Positions 34,701 through 45,799 of a DNA stretch of 64,000 nucleotides are shown here, piece by piece. Origin of the DNA: Eutreptiella sp. 'Long Island Sound 2002'. Taxonomy: Eukaryota > Euglenozoa > Euglenophyceae > Eutreptiales > Eutreptiaceae. The stretch covers positions 160,956,283 through 161,020,282 of the forward strand of contig OZ038381.1 of assembly GCA_964036045.1 (NCBI GenBank). The letters run 5' to 3'. Numbering within the stretch: the stretch's first letter is position 1; each line of letters opens with the position of its first letter. Position numbers and translations under genes: made by a program. Below the pieces are notes generated by a model, which had not been told where the DNA came from, did not search any database, and was given only the letters and a program-made list of their open reading frames with translations.

Positions 34701-35010
34701 CACGGTGCTGGACACCACGTGCCCCCTCTGTGGGGCACAGCCGGAAACGGCACCCCACCTTTGGGCCTGCTCGGCCCAGTCCCACGAGTGGAGGCCGGCT
34801 CGCCAGCGACTCGCGGAGTGGTTAGACCAGAAGGTGGGGAGTCGGGCTGTGTCGATGCACAACCAGCTGTGGGAGCCAGCTGTTTTGGAACAGTGGGCGG
34901 CAGCGTTGCTCACCCCCTCCATGCAGCGGGCCCACATGGAGTGCTCTGGGCCCCACACACTAGGGACTGAGTTCATACGCCACGTCATCGAGGAGTCCAT
35001 CAGAGTCTAG
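34549..35010 (+). CDS. C-terminal zinc-knuckle tail of the retroelement
   Basis: From about 34,635 this frame continues the RNase H protein: LVDNIPTMTVFAHRSS, then C-x2-C...H-x3-C (CPLCGAQPETAPHLWAC, Cys 34,720 to Cys 34,768). This is the post-RNase H zinc motif common in non-LTR elements, thought to help bind nucleic acid. A helical tail follows. The frame ends at TAG 35,008; if TAG is sense it continues to TGA at about 35,083. Its overlap with the preceding frame is the result of a one-base shift. Confidence 0.62.
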   Translation: MDMRLNGEQTTRQGVASSSTGSTVTSIAISAHLVDNIPTMTVFAHRSSHRNTVLDTTCPLCGAQPETAPHLWACSAQSHEWRPARQRLAEWLDQKVGSRAVSMHNQLWEPAVLEQWAAALLTPSMQRAHMECSGPHTLGTEFIRHVIEESIRV

Positions 35011-37189
35011 GGCCCACGCCAAGGCGTGTGCCACATTGGTGAAGGGCCGCCCGGGCGCGAACAGCACGATGGCTTGGGTGTTGCATGAGCTGCGCCTGCA
35101 CTAGCAGGCGGAGAGAGAGGGAGTGCAGCGGGAGCTTCTGGGCTGATAGCAGTCGCCTGGTGGGTGACCTCCAGGTTTCCCCTACTCCCCTCTTTCCGCC
35201 GATATCCACACACCTACACACAGCGCGCGCGCTATACACACAGCCCTCCCGTTTACTTGTACCCGTGGGTAGACATCCCGGCCATTGCCTTCTGGTAATA
35301 GCGCCTTCGGCACATCACACAACAACACACAGCAGCACACAGAACTGCAACTCACCACAATACACAGCTGCACGCAGCAGCACATCCGGCAGAAGTTAAA
35401 GCAACACATTGCAACATGCAATACCACCGCCAGGGGGGAAGGGGGGGCTAGCCCCCCCCCCCCCCCCACCCGCCTCACCCCTTCCCTTTTTATAGATAGT
35501 CACCGAGTGGCGACAGCAACAACAGCGAAAGCCAACACACAACATGCAACACGCAACAGCACGCGTGGAGGCCTGGACAAAGGGGATGGTCCCATGGTAC
35601 GAGTGCATCTGTCTGCCATGGAAATGAGAGCCACAGGATTGACTTCGGATGTCAGGATGAGTTGCGGATGTCAGACTTGGGGTGATTCTCCCCGCCCACA
35701 CTGAGTTCTCAGGCCCAGGCATAAGGGGTATTGTGTTTTGCAGGGTTTCACCTCAAATACGTGGGGGCCTTGAAGTGATATTGAAGGCAGGTGGGTGCCG
35801 CTCGATCCATCAGTCCCTTTCTCCACAAAATGTTGACCAGGTCCTGCCTCTGCTCGTGACGTGCTGCAGGCTGGGCTCGTTTGAAGTCTGCCCTCTCCCC
35901 GATTTGTGCATAGGGCTGACTGAGTGTTGCTCAGGGGCATGGTGCATAAGGCTACGCGCACTGCTTCGTTTGCATATATTCCCGTGGAGGCGGTGTAACG
36001 CCATTCGTCATTCCCTGCCAAATCCATCCATGAGCGGCTGGTGGGCCTGACCTTGGGGGTTCACCAGCCAACCCATCCCACCCAAATTTATAGGATGGGG
36101 AATCCATTTTTCAAGGTTTTATTACCCATCTTTGTCACATTTTCAACACGGGAAACAAGAGCCACTAATGGGCAAAAACAGGGTGCCAGCGTACTGTCCA
36201 GGTGCTGCCTAGGGGCTTCCATGAGGTGACATTTTAGGGAGTGGCCTCCCCACATAAGTGTCAAAACGTGTACAAAAGGGCAGATGTGAACTCACCCTGA
36301 CAAGGGCTGCTTGGCGCCTTGACCATCTCCTCTCCCCTTGTTCACGGGTCACATCTAGGTTGTTTTGGGGGATGTGTTGCCATCTAGGACACTTCGTGGA
36401 CACCATATTCTTCAATATATTGTTTTTTATAGGGCTGACCCTTGAATATCGGAATTCACATCAAAATGCACGATGTTACCTGTTATCACTTTTTGATGAA
36501 ATGATGGCATGTTGGAGCACGACAGTCGCGATGAAAACCTGCTAACTACTTAAGGTCAAGATGTGGTAATTTCAGGAGAGGCTGGAACCTGACAACCGCT
36601 AACCCTAACTCAAATTGCATTAGAAAATCAAGGATGGCAACAATTGCGTTCCTTCAAATTTGTTTGCCGGGTCATTGCCATTGAGGTATGAGGCTTGTGG
36701 TGTTTGCAGCAAGGGTTGGTACCAAAAAGGCATTTCATCAAGAAAAGCATTCAAAACTCCTTATCATGCTAAATTCTGAAAGGAATAACATACCCCTACC
36801 TCCAGGACCATGATGTGTCGCCCCAGTATGAACAAGTTGAAACCCGTGTTGAGGCAGGAATCCCCCCCCCCTGGGCGAAAACAAACATAAACCTGCTTTC
36901 CCTAATGCCCTTGTGGATCTCTCCTGCCTGCCTTGGGGGGAAGGGGGGTTTGCCTTGCACCCACCACACATATCAGCTTTCCTTGTGCTGTGATTTGCCC
37001 CTGCATCTGGGGGTTAGGGGAGGGGGTGACTGCCGTTCCAGAGTCTCAGCGCACGAAAGGGAGCGAGACACAGAAAAAAGAAATGATTACATGCCTCCCA
37101 ACGACTTCACCTGCCTATCAGTATTAGTGGACAATGAGACATTCAGCAATGGAAATGTACTCTTGTCAGCAGTAAATAAAGAAAAATCA
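35011..37189. other. no supported gene
   Basis: Contains a C-run at 35,451-35,467 and CA-rich sequence at 35,310-35,420. Short frames only. No domain recognised. Confidence 0.45.
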
Positions 37190-37724
37190 TCATTGCAGGT
37201 CAACTCAGGGTTCCCTCACCTAACCAAAAACCCAACAAAGACCAATTGAAAAGACAAGGGTATGAAGTGACGGAAAATGGATGTGTCCGATTCTGAGCTG
37301 CCATGCGATCCTGAGTCAGTGCTTGATGTGTCACTGCTTGAAAACTTGTCTGATGTCTCCCACTCAGGAAGTGACTCAGACTCCTCAGCAGTGTCATCAG
37401 GTTCCTCCAACTCTAGTTCCACTGAAAATCGAGGCTCCAATTCCGGGGAGTCTGATTCTGATTGGCCGTGGGGATCACTGTGATTTGGCATGAGATGTTG
37501 AATGTTGCATTCTTTTCACCCCCGTTTGGTTTCCCGAAATTCTGCTGCCACAGCAGAAACATCATATTCAGACCACTGAGCAATCATGGACATGACAAGG
37601 AAGATAGAGGGCGCATAGAACACTAAGTAAACACTCTTTGACATGCGCCGAAGGCGAGGAGAAAAATTTTTCTGGTCACGGAAAAAAAATTCCCAAAACC
37701 CAGGTTTTCAGCTGAACGAGAGCG
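37190..37724 (+). repeat. ~530-bp repeat, copy 1 (inverted twin of 55,619-56,149)
   Basis: From TCATTGCAGGTCAACTCAG to TTTTCAGCTGAACGAGAGCG it matches the reverse complement of 55,619-56,149 at roughly 97% by eye, in non-coding as well as coding parts. The high identity implies recent copying. Ends are abrupt. No terminal repeats or target duplications recognised. Confidence 0.85.
37277..37483 (+). CDS. acidic Ser/Asp/Glu-rich ORF in the repeat, copy 1
   Basis: A 68-codon frame from ATG 37,277 to TGA 37,481 begins MDVSDSELPCDPESVLDVS and is Ser/Asp/Glu-rich. Acidic N-termini of this kind occur in several DNA transposases, including piggyBac-like ones, but no catalytic part follows. The opposite strand has an equally open acidic frame (37,216-37,491), because TCN/GAN codons read acidic both ways, so the coding strand is uncertain. 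Confidence 0.33.
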   Translation: MDVSDSELPCDPESVLDVSLLENLSDVSHSGSDSDSSAVSSGSSNSSSTENRGSNSGESDSDWPWGSL

Positions 37725-38700
37725 TGCATAGTTTGGGCAATTATCGTAGAATAGGGGACAAATAATGGTGCATACACACACACACACATTCGTATGTGTT
37801 TCATATTTTCTCCATTTCGGGCCTCGATGAACTAGTGGATGTCAACCATAGCCCAGACCATCCACTGGAGTTGCCAGCTACGCTCCTCGCAATTGGTCTC
37901 CACTTGGTGCAAATGCGTTGGCCGGAATCAACTGGCCGCATAACATGTGCTAGCTGGGGAATTCCAAAGCAGAGAGGGGTGATATGGCTACACAACCCAT
38001 GTCATATCGGGGACGGGCAATACGTGCACCATTTTTGAAGAGTAGGTTCTGGTTGCATTCCAAGAAAGGCATGGGAGGGCAGGGGATTTGCATCTGGAGT
38101 GGCATTATCTTTGTATTTGTGTGGTCATGCACTAGCTTGGAGTTTGGCTGCATATGTTCTCTCCCATTGCCATGAGCTCATTGGTGGCACCTCCGCCCAT
38201 GCATGGTTCTTGGGTCGTGGTGGTACCATCTTCGGATCCATACCATCAGTTCATCGGGTGCGTAAACCACACACCACTTCCGCTATGTCCACAATTCTAT
38301 CGCGATCAGTACTCATGCCCCACCAATCATGTCGACTCCCAGTGCACTCGCCAAGTCGTAGACATCATGTACGTTGTGCGAGCGCAGCGTTCTAAGAATT
38401 TCTTCCCATGCTTTCCTTCCACTTGCCCAACGTGTGTGCATTGCGGTGTCCCAGACAACATCATCATCCATTTTTGTTGAGTGTCCAACATCAAAATCCA
38501 TTTCCCGGATGTGGTGTTGGTTACCTTGGAAACCATTGCCAAACCACGTTGTCGGTGCGCTTGCTCGGGCTTCTGAACAAGCACAACGTCACATACTTGC
38601 CATATGGCCCATGGGGTTGTTTCCTCAAATAGATCTTGGGGACAAAGCCCTGCGACATAGACAGTGACTCGTGCATCACACTTTGGCCGTAGATCCTACT
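37725..38700. other. no supported gene
   Basis: Includes a short (CA)n at 37,775-37,788. Overlapping frames on both strands with no clear winner. Confidence 0.4.
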
Positions 38701-38704
38701 CTGA

Positions 38705-38775
38705 CTCTAGGTTTGAATCCGACTATGGCTTGAATTCCAACTCCAACTCCAACTTAGGCTCCAACTTCACGTCAT
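38705..38775. repeat. degenerate TCCAAC/TCTGAC hexamer array
   Basis: Roughly ten 6-bp units related to TCCAAC; reads as Asn-Ser repeats in the plus-strand frame from 38,664. Confidence 0.65.
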
Positions 38776-38940
38776 GCCGAGCCGAGGCTGTAGTCTCTCC
38801 TTTGAAGAAAGCAATGGATCAATGTGCATGGAACTTATGTCGTTCTCTGGCTTGTTTCCTTGAAAGTGCATACCAAAGCTACTTACTTACGTTGCAGTGC
38901 ATTTGGCATGACGGAAGCACTCCCCCAAAGGGGGCGTTTT

Positions 38941-38985
38941 GCACGTTGTGCCCGCGCTGTGCCCGCGCCGTGCACAAAGTTTGTA
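38941..38985. repeat. TGTGCCCGCGC direct repeats, site 1
   Basis: GTTGTGCCCGCGCTGTGCCCGCGCCGTGC; the same 11-12-bp motif recurs in four units at 39,580-39,630. Confidence 0.6.
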
Positions 38986-39309
38986 CAGGACCATGCCCAA
39001 CTTGCATAGTGGTGCCTAGTACCCGTAACAATGAGCCTTGTTATGCATTTATATGAGTTGCATGCATGCTTTGCCCTCATTTCTAGTGCATTGGTATGTG
39101 TTGTTGTGCATCCTTTCCTATAGGTTCGTGGTATCTTTTTTGAGATTCGCCCAATACATATCCAGTGGCTCTACTGTAAGTGCAGACACTTTTGATTCGT
39201 CCTCCTCATCAGCCGGCAGCACAGAAATCACTAGTAGAGCCTCACCTCAACTGTTGTTTGCACTTCCATACTTAGGCAGTTTTTCTGTCTTCTTTTCATA
39301 ATAAGTGCC

Positions 39310-39714
39310 ATGGACGGGCATGAAATGCAACCAGCCTCAGAATCACATCAGCCTCACGCTTCCGCCGAGGAGAGACTCGCGGAGCAAGCCAGAGAAATTC
39401 AGCAACTACGAGAGCAGCTCACCCGGGCGTCCGTGAAGGAAGGTCCGACACTCCCTCCCCTGTCCATGCCAGAGCTAAACAGAGAAACATCAGGCTGTCC
39501 AACGTTGTGGGGGTGTAGTATGGTTTGTATAGGCAAGAATATTGCCAATCGTAGCAAAAACCCCACTTTCTTCCTGTCATGTGCGCGCTGTGCCCGCGCT
39601 GTGCGCGTTGTGCCCGCGCTGTGCACACACGCCCCCAAAGCCATGCTCTCTTATGTGATGATTTGGATGCATATTTTCCCGGATGAATGTGTGAACGTCC
39701 TGTGGCAGGGGTAG
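39310..39714 (+). CDS. coiled-coil N-terminal ORF, unrecognised
   Basis: ATG 39,310 sits in a good context (GTGCCATGG). Residues 18-40 form a strong coiled coil (SAEERLAEQAREIQQLREQL), followed by a Pro-rich segment ending LPPLSMPELN. From about residue 62 the coding character is lost and the GCGCTGTGCCCGCGC repeat begins, so a donor near 39,490 is likely. The layout resembles gag-like N-termini of retroelements but also many cellular proteins. The frame stops at TAG 39,712. Confidence 0.38.
   Translation: MDGHEMQPASESHQPHASAEERLAEQAREIQQLREQLTRASVKEGPTLPPLSMPELNRETSGCPTLWGCSMVCIGKNIANRSKNPTFFLSCARCARAVRVVPALCTHAPKAMLSYVMIWMHIFPDECVNVLWQG
39580..39632. repeat. TGTGCCCGCGC direct repeats, site 2
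   Basis: Four variant units in tandem; see site 1 at 38,941. Confidence 0.6.
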
Positions 39715-41612
39715 AAGGCCCCCTAGGGTTTCATTGCTTTTTGCAACAGCAATCACGGATTTTGGGGTCTAGGATCCCATTGCAAGCCTGCGGCACTCAT
39801 CGTTGTTAACAGTAGCACCATCTTGGCAAAATAAACGGAAAAATAGAGGTGTGCTGAAGTTGGAATTAAAAGGAATGAAGAATGAACAAAATCCAACGTG
39901 CGCAGCCCAATGGCAGAATACACCTGCCTGTCCCCTTTTCTTGAGCAGTAGTGGGGCACAAAAGTGATGATCCAACACGAGTGGGCAATGGTTTTGGGTA
40001 GCAGGCAGTCAAGGAGGGGTTGATAGCTCAAGAATCTCTTCTGATGACTGAACATGCTACTGCCATCACCATTGTAGTTGCTAAGCAGGCGTACCTCCTG
40101 GATGCCTGTTTACACTGCATGAGATTCCCAGAGCGGTTGTTGCTTGAATGGCTTGGAGGGCACACACAATCTGGCAGGCGTAGGATGGTTTCTTGACCAC
40201 CGAGGAGCCGCCTCGGGTCGCCATCATGCACCACCTCACAGGGCACTCCCGCATCCACTCTCTTAACCCCTACCACCAGGTACTTACCGTCACAGGCATA
40301 TTGCATGATCCCCACATGGCAGTCTACCCGTTCAGTTTACCATGCTGATTCTCTCTCCCCCCACCCCCTTCCCCCCTCGGCCCACCCCCCCTCTCTCCCT
40401 CTCCCGTTCTCTCTTGAGCATTCTTGTTAGCCTGCTTGTTTGCAATCCACATACTTGCATAATTGCTGTGCTCTGTCACTCTGCAGATTACGCATGTGTT
40501 CACGGATGACCAAAAATCGCTTGTATTTCGCGACATCAGCCTGGACATTCCGTTGGCTCGCATCCGTATGTGTGCACCGTTTGCCTAACCACGGGCTTGG
40601 CCAGAGCTGGGCCGTATTCTGCATGTATTGATGCAAGACCCACCACCCTGACTAAATTGTAATCAAGTGCTCAGCGCACTGGGTTTTAACGGCTGATGTC
40701 ATGGCGTGAGCCCTCGTATAAAAGGGAGGTCGTGTGTGTGTGTGTGTGTGCGCGTGTGCGTCCCTGTCTGTTTGTGTACCTTCTCTCTCCCCGGGGCCCT
40801 GTTTCCTCCAATAAAGTGGGTGTGCATTGTTTTCTCCCCTCGAAGGTCTGTCTTTTTGGGGGTAATAGTGTTCAGCAGTGGATGAAAAGGTTTCAATGTG
40901 TTGATGTAGCGTGCTTTGCCGTGATACAAACAGAACTGCCAGCTCAGTCTCAAAACATTGCAGAGACAGGCTTGATGCGCAGGAGAATGCCCTTTGACAT
41001 GGGTCAGGGGTTGGGCAAAAGCAGGGACAGATCAGCATCAACAAATCCTTCAGCAGGCTGACCTTGTTGTTGAACAGGGGTGCAGGCTGGAATTATGTCA
41101 CTCAGAAGCATTTAATGGGACTCTTTCACACTCTGTGCCATTAAGGTGCCAAAATGGGCTTGTCCAAATATGCTGCTTGCGGTGGAATGGCGACTGACCA
41201 CAACAAGCATGCACATAGATACCATCATGTATGGCGCTACCCCACACAGCATAGTGTCATGCAACAGCACGTCCCTGGTGAACATCTGCACTGTTTTACC
41301 GCAAGAAGCGATGGACTGAATGACAACTGCATTATACCAACTTTTGCCGCCTTTTGCAATGAGAATCAGCTGGTATCAAGCAAAGAAAAACGCAACCTTA
41401 GCAAAGCAAACAAAAAACAATCTTGAAACTGCATCTGACATGACTACATACACTCATGTTGGTGCACCCCATGAGCTTCACGGAAATGGGGCCTCAGCAC
41501 TAACACTCCAGAAAACAAATTACGAACACTGGGTGCCAATCGGTGAAACAGCTTCTACCTCCATTCAGATCTCCTGTTCCGGGTGTCACTTATCTCCACA
41601 CCAGGGTTGTAG
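39715..41612. other. no supported gene; short GT repeat
   Basis: (GT)n/(GC) at 40,733-40,761. A minus-strand frame at 39,753-40,055 and others are open but unrecognised. Confidence 0.4.
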
Positions 41613-42300
41613 TTGGGCCTAGACAAGGAGTTGGCCCACAGGAGAATGGTGCTTGGCAGACATGCAAGGAATGTGTCCGTACTTGTGGCGCGCAAGCTAC
41701 AGGACCAACAATCGCCCAAACTTCTCACTATGGTGCGTCCACAAACACACAGTGCATACCCCTATCACCAGCTAGAGGGCCTCCTGCCACGCCCCTCCCC
41801 CCTTGTCGCACCGATTTGCCTGCAAAACCCCACACCTCGCACCTGGCCATGGGAAACACCATTCTTGGTGGATCTGTTGGCCCGGCCGCGCGCTCTTTAG
41901 TGGACGGATGACACAGACACCGTATCCTTCATTGAGCCCACACTAGATTTCGAGGAGCATGCACACGCACACTTCCAGCAGCCCCACAAGCCAAATTTTG
42001 GGGCCACACACAACCACTACAAGAGAGAGTTAGCGTTATCCGCCTAGCCCTTTGCACACCGCAGAAATCGGTTAAAATGGGGTCTTTCCAGCCCGCCAAA
42101 GTTATCACGCGTGCTACATCTATGGTGCCGTTGGGTGGCCCACTTGTGGCAGGCCTCAACCGGCATCCGTATTTCGCCTGCCGCAGTGCCATGCATGCAC
42201 ACATCCGGCACCTGAGTCCACGTGGGCTCTGCGCACGCACGCACGAACCAACACGCATAGGCCTTATGTTTACCGCCAGCGGCGTTCGGAGCAGGAAGTA
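41613..42300 (+). pseudogene. C-terminal fragment of a non-LTR-like element, copy a
   Basis: The frame from 41,613 crosses TAG 41,898 and contains DTVSFIEPTLDFEEHAHAHF, parallel to VTYVEVALDFEAHAERALPA of the copy at 43,723. After a frame change near 42,045 it continues as MVPLGGPLVAGLNRHPYFAC, parallel to LLSLGGFQCVGWAARPLFAR. The TAG is opposite Glu in the other copy. The motif pair (E-x-A-L-D-F-E and LGG...PxFA) marks the tail of one retroelement family that occurs three times between 41.6 and 46.6 kb. Confidence 0.45.
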
Positions 42301-42995
42301 GAAGAAGCGCTACTGTAGCGAGCACTCAAGGGAAATCTGAACACCGGGCTTCTGCACTTCTCCTCCTTGTGCGCCAAGGGGGGGGCGCGATTAGCTAGCT
42401 TCGCAGGGAATCTTTATTGCATCCTAGGGGATGGCAAAGTCGCATAGGCCTCCTACACAGACAGCCGCAGGCACGCCCTACCCACGCTGTGCGCCAATGC
42501 AAGGCGGAGTACGGCACTGTTGCCAAAGAGGACACCCCAAGGTGGTCACCCCTCACACAAGCCTTGGAAAAAGAACGGCACCAGCCCCCGCGGGCACCAA
42601 CAGCCCCCCCCCCCCCCGGCTGCAATCTGTTGCCCTTGCACAATCACGGGTGCATCCACGCTCACCGCACATTCCCCCGACGCCACCCGCCCCCAAGCGA
42701 CGGAGACCCAAATCCCCAATCCCCCCGTCCCCTCCCGCCCCACGGCCGCAGGACATACTGGTGGATGAGGACACAAATGTGGTGAGGACCCTGTTCTCGC
42801 ATGGCCACGGGCGCGCATTGTCGGAAGTCACTTGATCCCGCCACACTTCTAAGGTTCTGACTCAGTGGCAATAAGCAAACACGAGTATATGCACAGCCCC
42901 GCCCCAATGCCGGGCTAAATATACTAATTGCCGCCACACATGGGTCTCCCTTGTTAATAGTGCATGTCGCAAGAGCCATAGGATATTAAAAGCCC
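42301..42995. other. no supported gene
   Basis: Pro-rich frames around a poly-C tract at 42,607-42,619. A GCACTATTA(A/G)CAAGG-like motif (minus) at 42,950-43,015 recurs at 45,670-45,755 and 48,137-48,460. Confidence 0.4.
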
Positions 42996-43565
42996 TCAAG
43001 CCTTGCTAATAGTACAAAAGCCCTCCCGACGCACGACAAGGCTACCCCTCGGGGTAGCTGGGCGCAAGCCCACACCCGCCGGCGCCACCGGCGGGGCCGC
43101 TGCACACTCCATGCACACCAATAGCCTCCCATATGCAGGTCCCCCAAACACACTCATAGTGTGGCCTCGGCCGGAGATGTCTCTTGCCTTCGTTGGGTTA
43201 GTGGTGTCAAATACCCATGCAGCCGCAAAGGGCTTGCGGGCGGGACAGGTAAAGCCCGGCCGTGCACGCTGCTCCAATTCTGCCTCACTGAGTGCCTTGG
43301 AGTAGATAAAAATGTACGCTATGTCAAATACAGCAACATCAAATGCCTGAAAGCCCCCACTTACACTGTCTTGATCTTGACCCAAAACCAATGCTCCACC
43401 ATTTAGGCCGCGGAAATCTCTGAACCGCATTCCGTTGTCGCGTACCCCCTGCTGCAACCAGTACCTATGCCCTTGATCGAACCGAATGCGGATTGTGAGC
43501 TACTCATTTACCACCTTCGAGGGCACGGCCATAAAGCAATTTTTTTGCTGTTTCTGTAGCGTAGC
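42996..43565 (-). CDS. LamG/pentraxin-like domain fragment
   Basis: The minus-strand frame runs from just after TGA (43,566-43,568) to TGA (42,996-42,998), crossing TAG at 43,502-43,500. It encodes LTIRIRFDQG, then GGALVLGQDQDSVSGGFQAF, IAYIFIYSKALSEAELEQRA and, at a second domain start, AAWVFDTTNPTKARDISGRG. GxLxLGQ(D/E)QDSxGGGF followed by IYxxALSxAEL is the hallmark of concanavalin-like LamG/pentraxin sandwich domains, and FD...ARDxSGxGH starts the next repeat. Such domains bind glycans in secreted or surface proteins. The last ~40 codons are probably intron. It is the only apparently non-transposon domain in this region. Confidence 0.6.
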
Positions 43566-43722
43566 TCAACACAGTGCTGACTCGGCCGGACGGAAAAAAC
43601 ACGCGAGCCTCCACCGTAAATGACTATGGCCAATGCCATGGCTAGACGATGGCATACGTTGTTGCATTTAGCCCCCCCGCGCAGGCCCACCGCCGGGGCG
43701 GCCATGGGAGGCATCCTTCGCA

Positions 43723-44252
43723 GTGGCGCTCCTGCAGTGGGCCAACCAGCTCGAGTGGCTTCCGGGACAGTGCCATGTGACCTATGTGGAGGTGGCCCTA
43801 GACTTCGAGGCCCATGCAGAACGGGCCCTCCCGGCGCCTAGCGACCAGCGGGGGGTCACCCTACCGTTGTACACCAAGGGCCAGGTGCTGAAAATGGCCC
43901 TGGATGCGCTGCAACAGCATGTGCAGGTGGGGGCCCTCCTGTGGGGCAAGGAGTTGTTGATGGCCAAGTCCCTCCTGTCCCTGGGGGGCTTTCAGTGTGT
44001 GGGGTGGGCGGCGCGCCCTCTTTTTGCGCGCCTGGCCGTCATGCTGTTTCAATGCGCAAGCTAGAAGCGCATTGCCGGGAGCTGTGGATGCTGCGCTTGG
44101 CGCGGCCAAGGGTGGGATGGCTAGATATGTTCCTACTAGATTACTTCTCGCCTGCGGGACCGGGTTAGCAGCCGTTGCGGTCATTTGAGCCCCAGCCGCG
44201 CCGGCAAGTGCAGCGCAACTGGCATGTGGCCGGCGAACGGGGCGCAGGTTGA
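43723..44252 (+). pseudogene. C-terminal fragment of a non-LTR-like element, copy b
   Basis: Frame from 43,723 contains LLQWANQLEWLPGQCHVTYV and EVALDFEAHAERALPA, then LGGFQCVGWAARPLFARL. It meets TAG 44,062 beside a one-base shift and continues in the next frame with a Trp/Leu-rich segment (VGWLDMFLLDYFSPAGPG), TAG 44,166, and QPLRSFEPQPRRQVQRNWHV to TGA 44,250. Downstream of TAG 44,166 the composition stays coding-like, which suggests that the TAG is not a terminator. Confidence 0.5.
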
Positions 44253-45540
44253 TTGGCGGCACCGCAACGCGTGGCTGTGTGCGCGAAGCACCAGGTGCCG
44301 CCTTGTGCAGCATGCGCGTAGCCGGGCGCAAAGCACTGCTGCTGGTGGGCCCATGAGGGACACAGGTTGGATGCCGCCGAGGCGTGCACGGCAGCGCGAG
44401 CGATGCGAGCATGGCTGCAACCCGACCAGCCTAGGCGACGGAGCGCGGGGTGCCACTAGCACCGCCACAGGGCTCGCCGCCGTGCCTGGCAGCGCGTTGG
44501 GCCGGTCTACGGAGCGACATGGGCTGGGACGCTTGCCGGTGCTCGGCAAGCGAGCGTGCTGGCGATCACCGTCCTGATCCCCCTTGCCAGAGCGCGCAGC
44601 GCGACGAGCGCGGCGGCAGTGCGCGAGTGCACGCGCTCCCCGTGCGGACCAACCCCCCCCCCCTCCGCGATTCCATTGGGGGGGCCCACAACTTGAGCGG
44701 CTCAAGTATGTTAAATCAGAGGGGCCTGCTAAGGCGCCCCGATCTGCCCTCCTCTTTTCCCTTGGAGGGATCCTCGGGGGCGGGGGCATGGCAGTGCGCC
44801 GGCCGGCGACCGGCGAGCGGGGGGTGTCACAGGGGGCAGGGGTGGGGGGGGGGGGGCAGTCCCACCCCCCCTCTCCCCTTCTAGGGGCTGCTTGATGTTT
44901 TTCAGAGCATCTCCTCACGGTTGATGGAGGAGAGCGCTGCTTCTAAGGGGGGGGAGCCCTCTCTACAAGAGTTGCCGCCGGCCCCCGAGCCCTTGGGGGA
45001 AGGCAATGGGGGGGGGGTAGCGCAGCAGCTATCACTGCGCAACATGACGCCGACCCCCTCCCCCCGAGGGACAGTGAGGGAGGGTCAAGGGCAACAGGCA
45101 CTGCAGCTCAGCGGGGTCCAGATCCTCCCCCAGGGGGCATGCACCAGCCACATCCACAAGGGGGGTCGGCGATCCCCCCTCCCCTTTGCAGTGGCAGGTG
45201 CAGTGGGCGAGGGGAAAGAGAAGGGGGCAGCCGCGGCGCCCTATGCAAACTTTGTGCAATGAGCACAGGGCCCCAACATGCAAGTCATGCAAGGGGCACA
45301 GGGGGATGTGGCTGTGCTGTAGCCGCTATCATGAGGGGCATCCTAGGGTGATGGGAGGGGGACAACGGTGCCTGCCGGTACAGGGGGGGGGGGGGACTGC
45401 ATCTGTGGCTGGGCGCTATGCCCCTTGGAGGGCTGGTGCGTGCATTGGCTCCCTGGGGGGGAGGTCTAGTAGGGCTGTGGGCGGCGGTGCTACCCCACGG
45501 AGGCTCGCAGGGGCGTGGAATAGGGCCACGGGAGGGCTTC
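44253..45540. other. GC-rich region, no supported gene
   Basis: G/C homopolymers at 44,647, 44,847 and 45,386; all frames open because of GC. The segment 45,262-45,320 resembles 47,758-47,830 in direct orientation (ACAGGGCCC...TGCAAGTCATGCA). Confidence 0.4.
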
Positions 45541-45760
45541 CACTTAGCCCCACGGCGGACATCCTTCCGCCGCGCTGCGACACACCAGGGGGCCAAGAGT
45601 GGGATAGGGCAAGCCACAAGCACACTCTAACCCACGAACCCCTAACCCTCCCGTCGCAAGAGTGGCCAGCACATTAAAAGGCGTCAACCCTTGCTAATAG
45701 TACACACAACGTCCAGGACTTTAATCGGCCCTTGCCCTCGCTAATAGTAGCTGTCGGCTC
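45541..45760 (-). repeat. repeat module, minus orientation (partner of 47,981-48,185)
   Basis: The reverse complement carries GGGAGGGTTAGGGGTT, TGCCCTATCCC, GGTGTGTCGC and GGCGGAAGGA(T/C)GTCCGCC in the same order as 47,981-48,100, at about 80-85% identity by eye. It also has two copies of ACTATTAGC(G/A)AGGG. Confidence 0.65.
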
Positions 45761-45799
45761 CGGAACCCCAAGGCGCAGGGACGGCGGCCAAGTGCCCCA

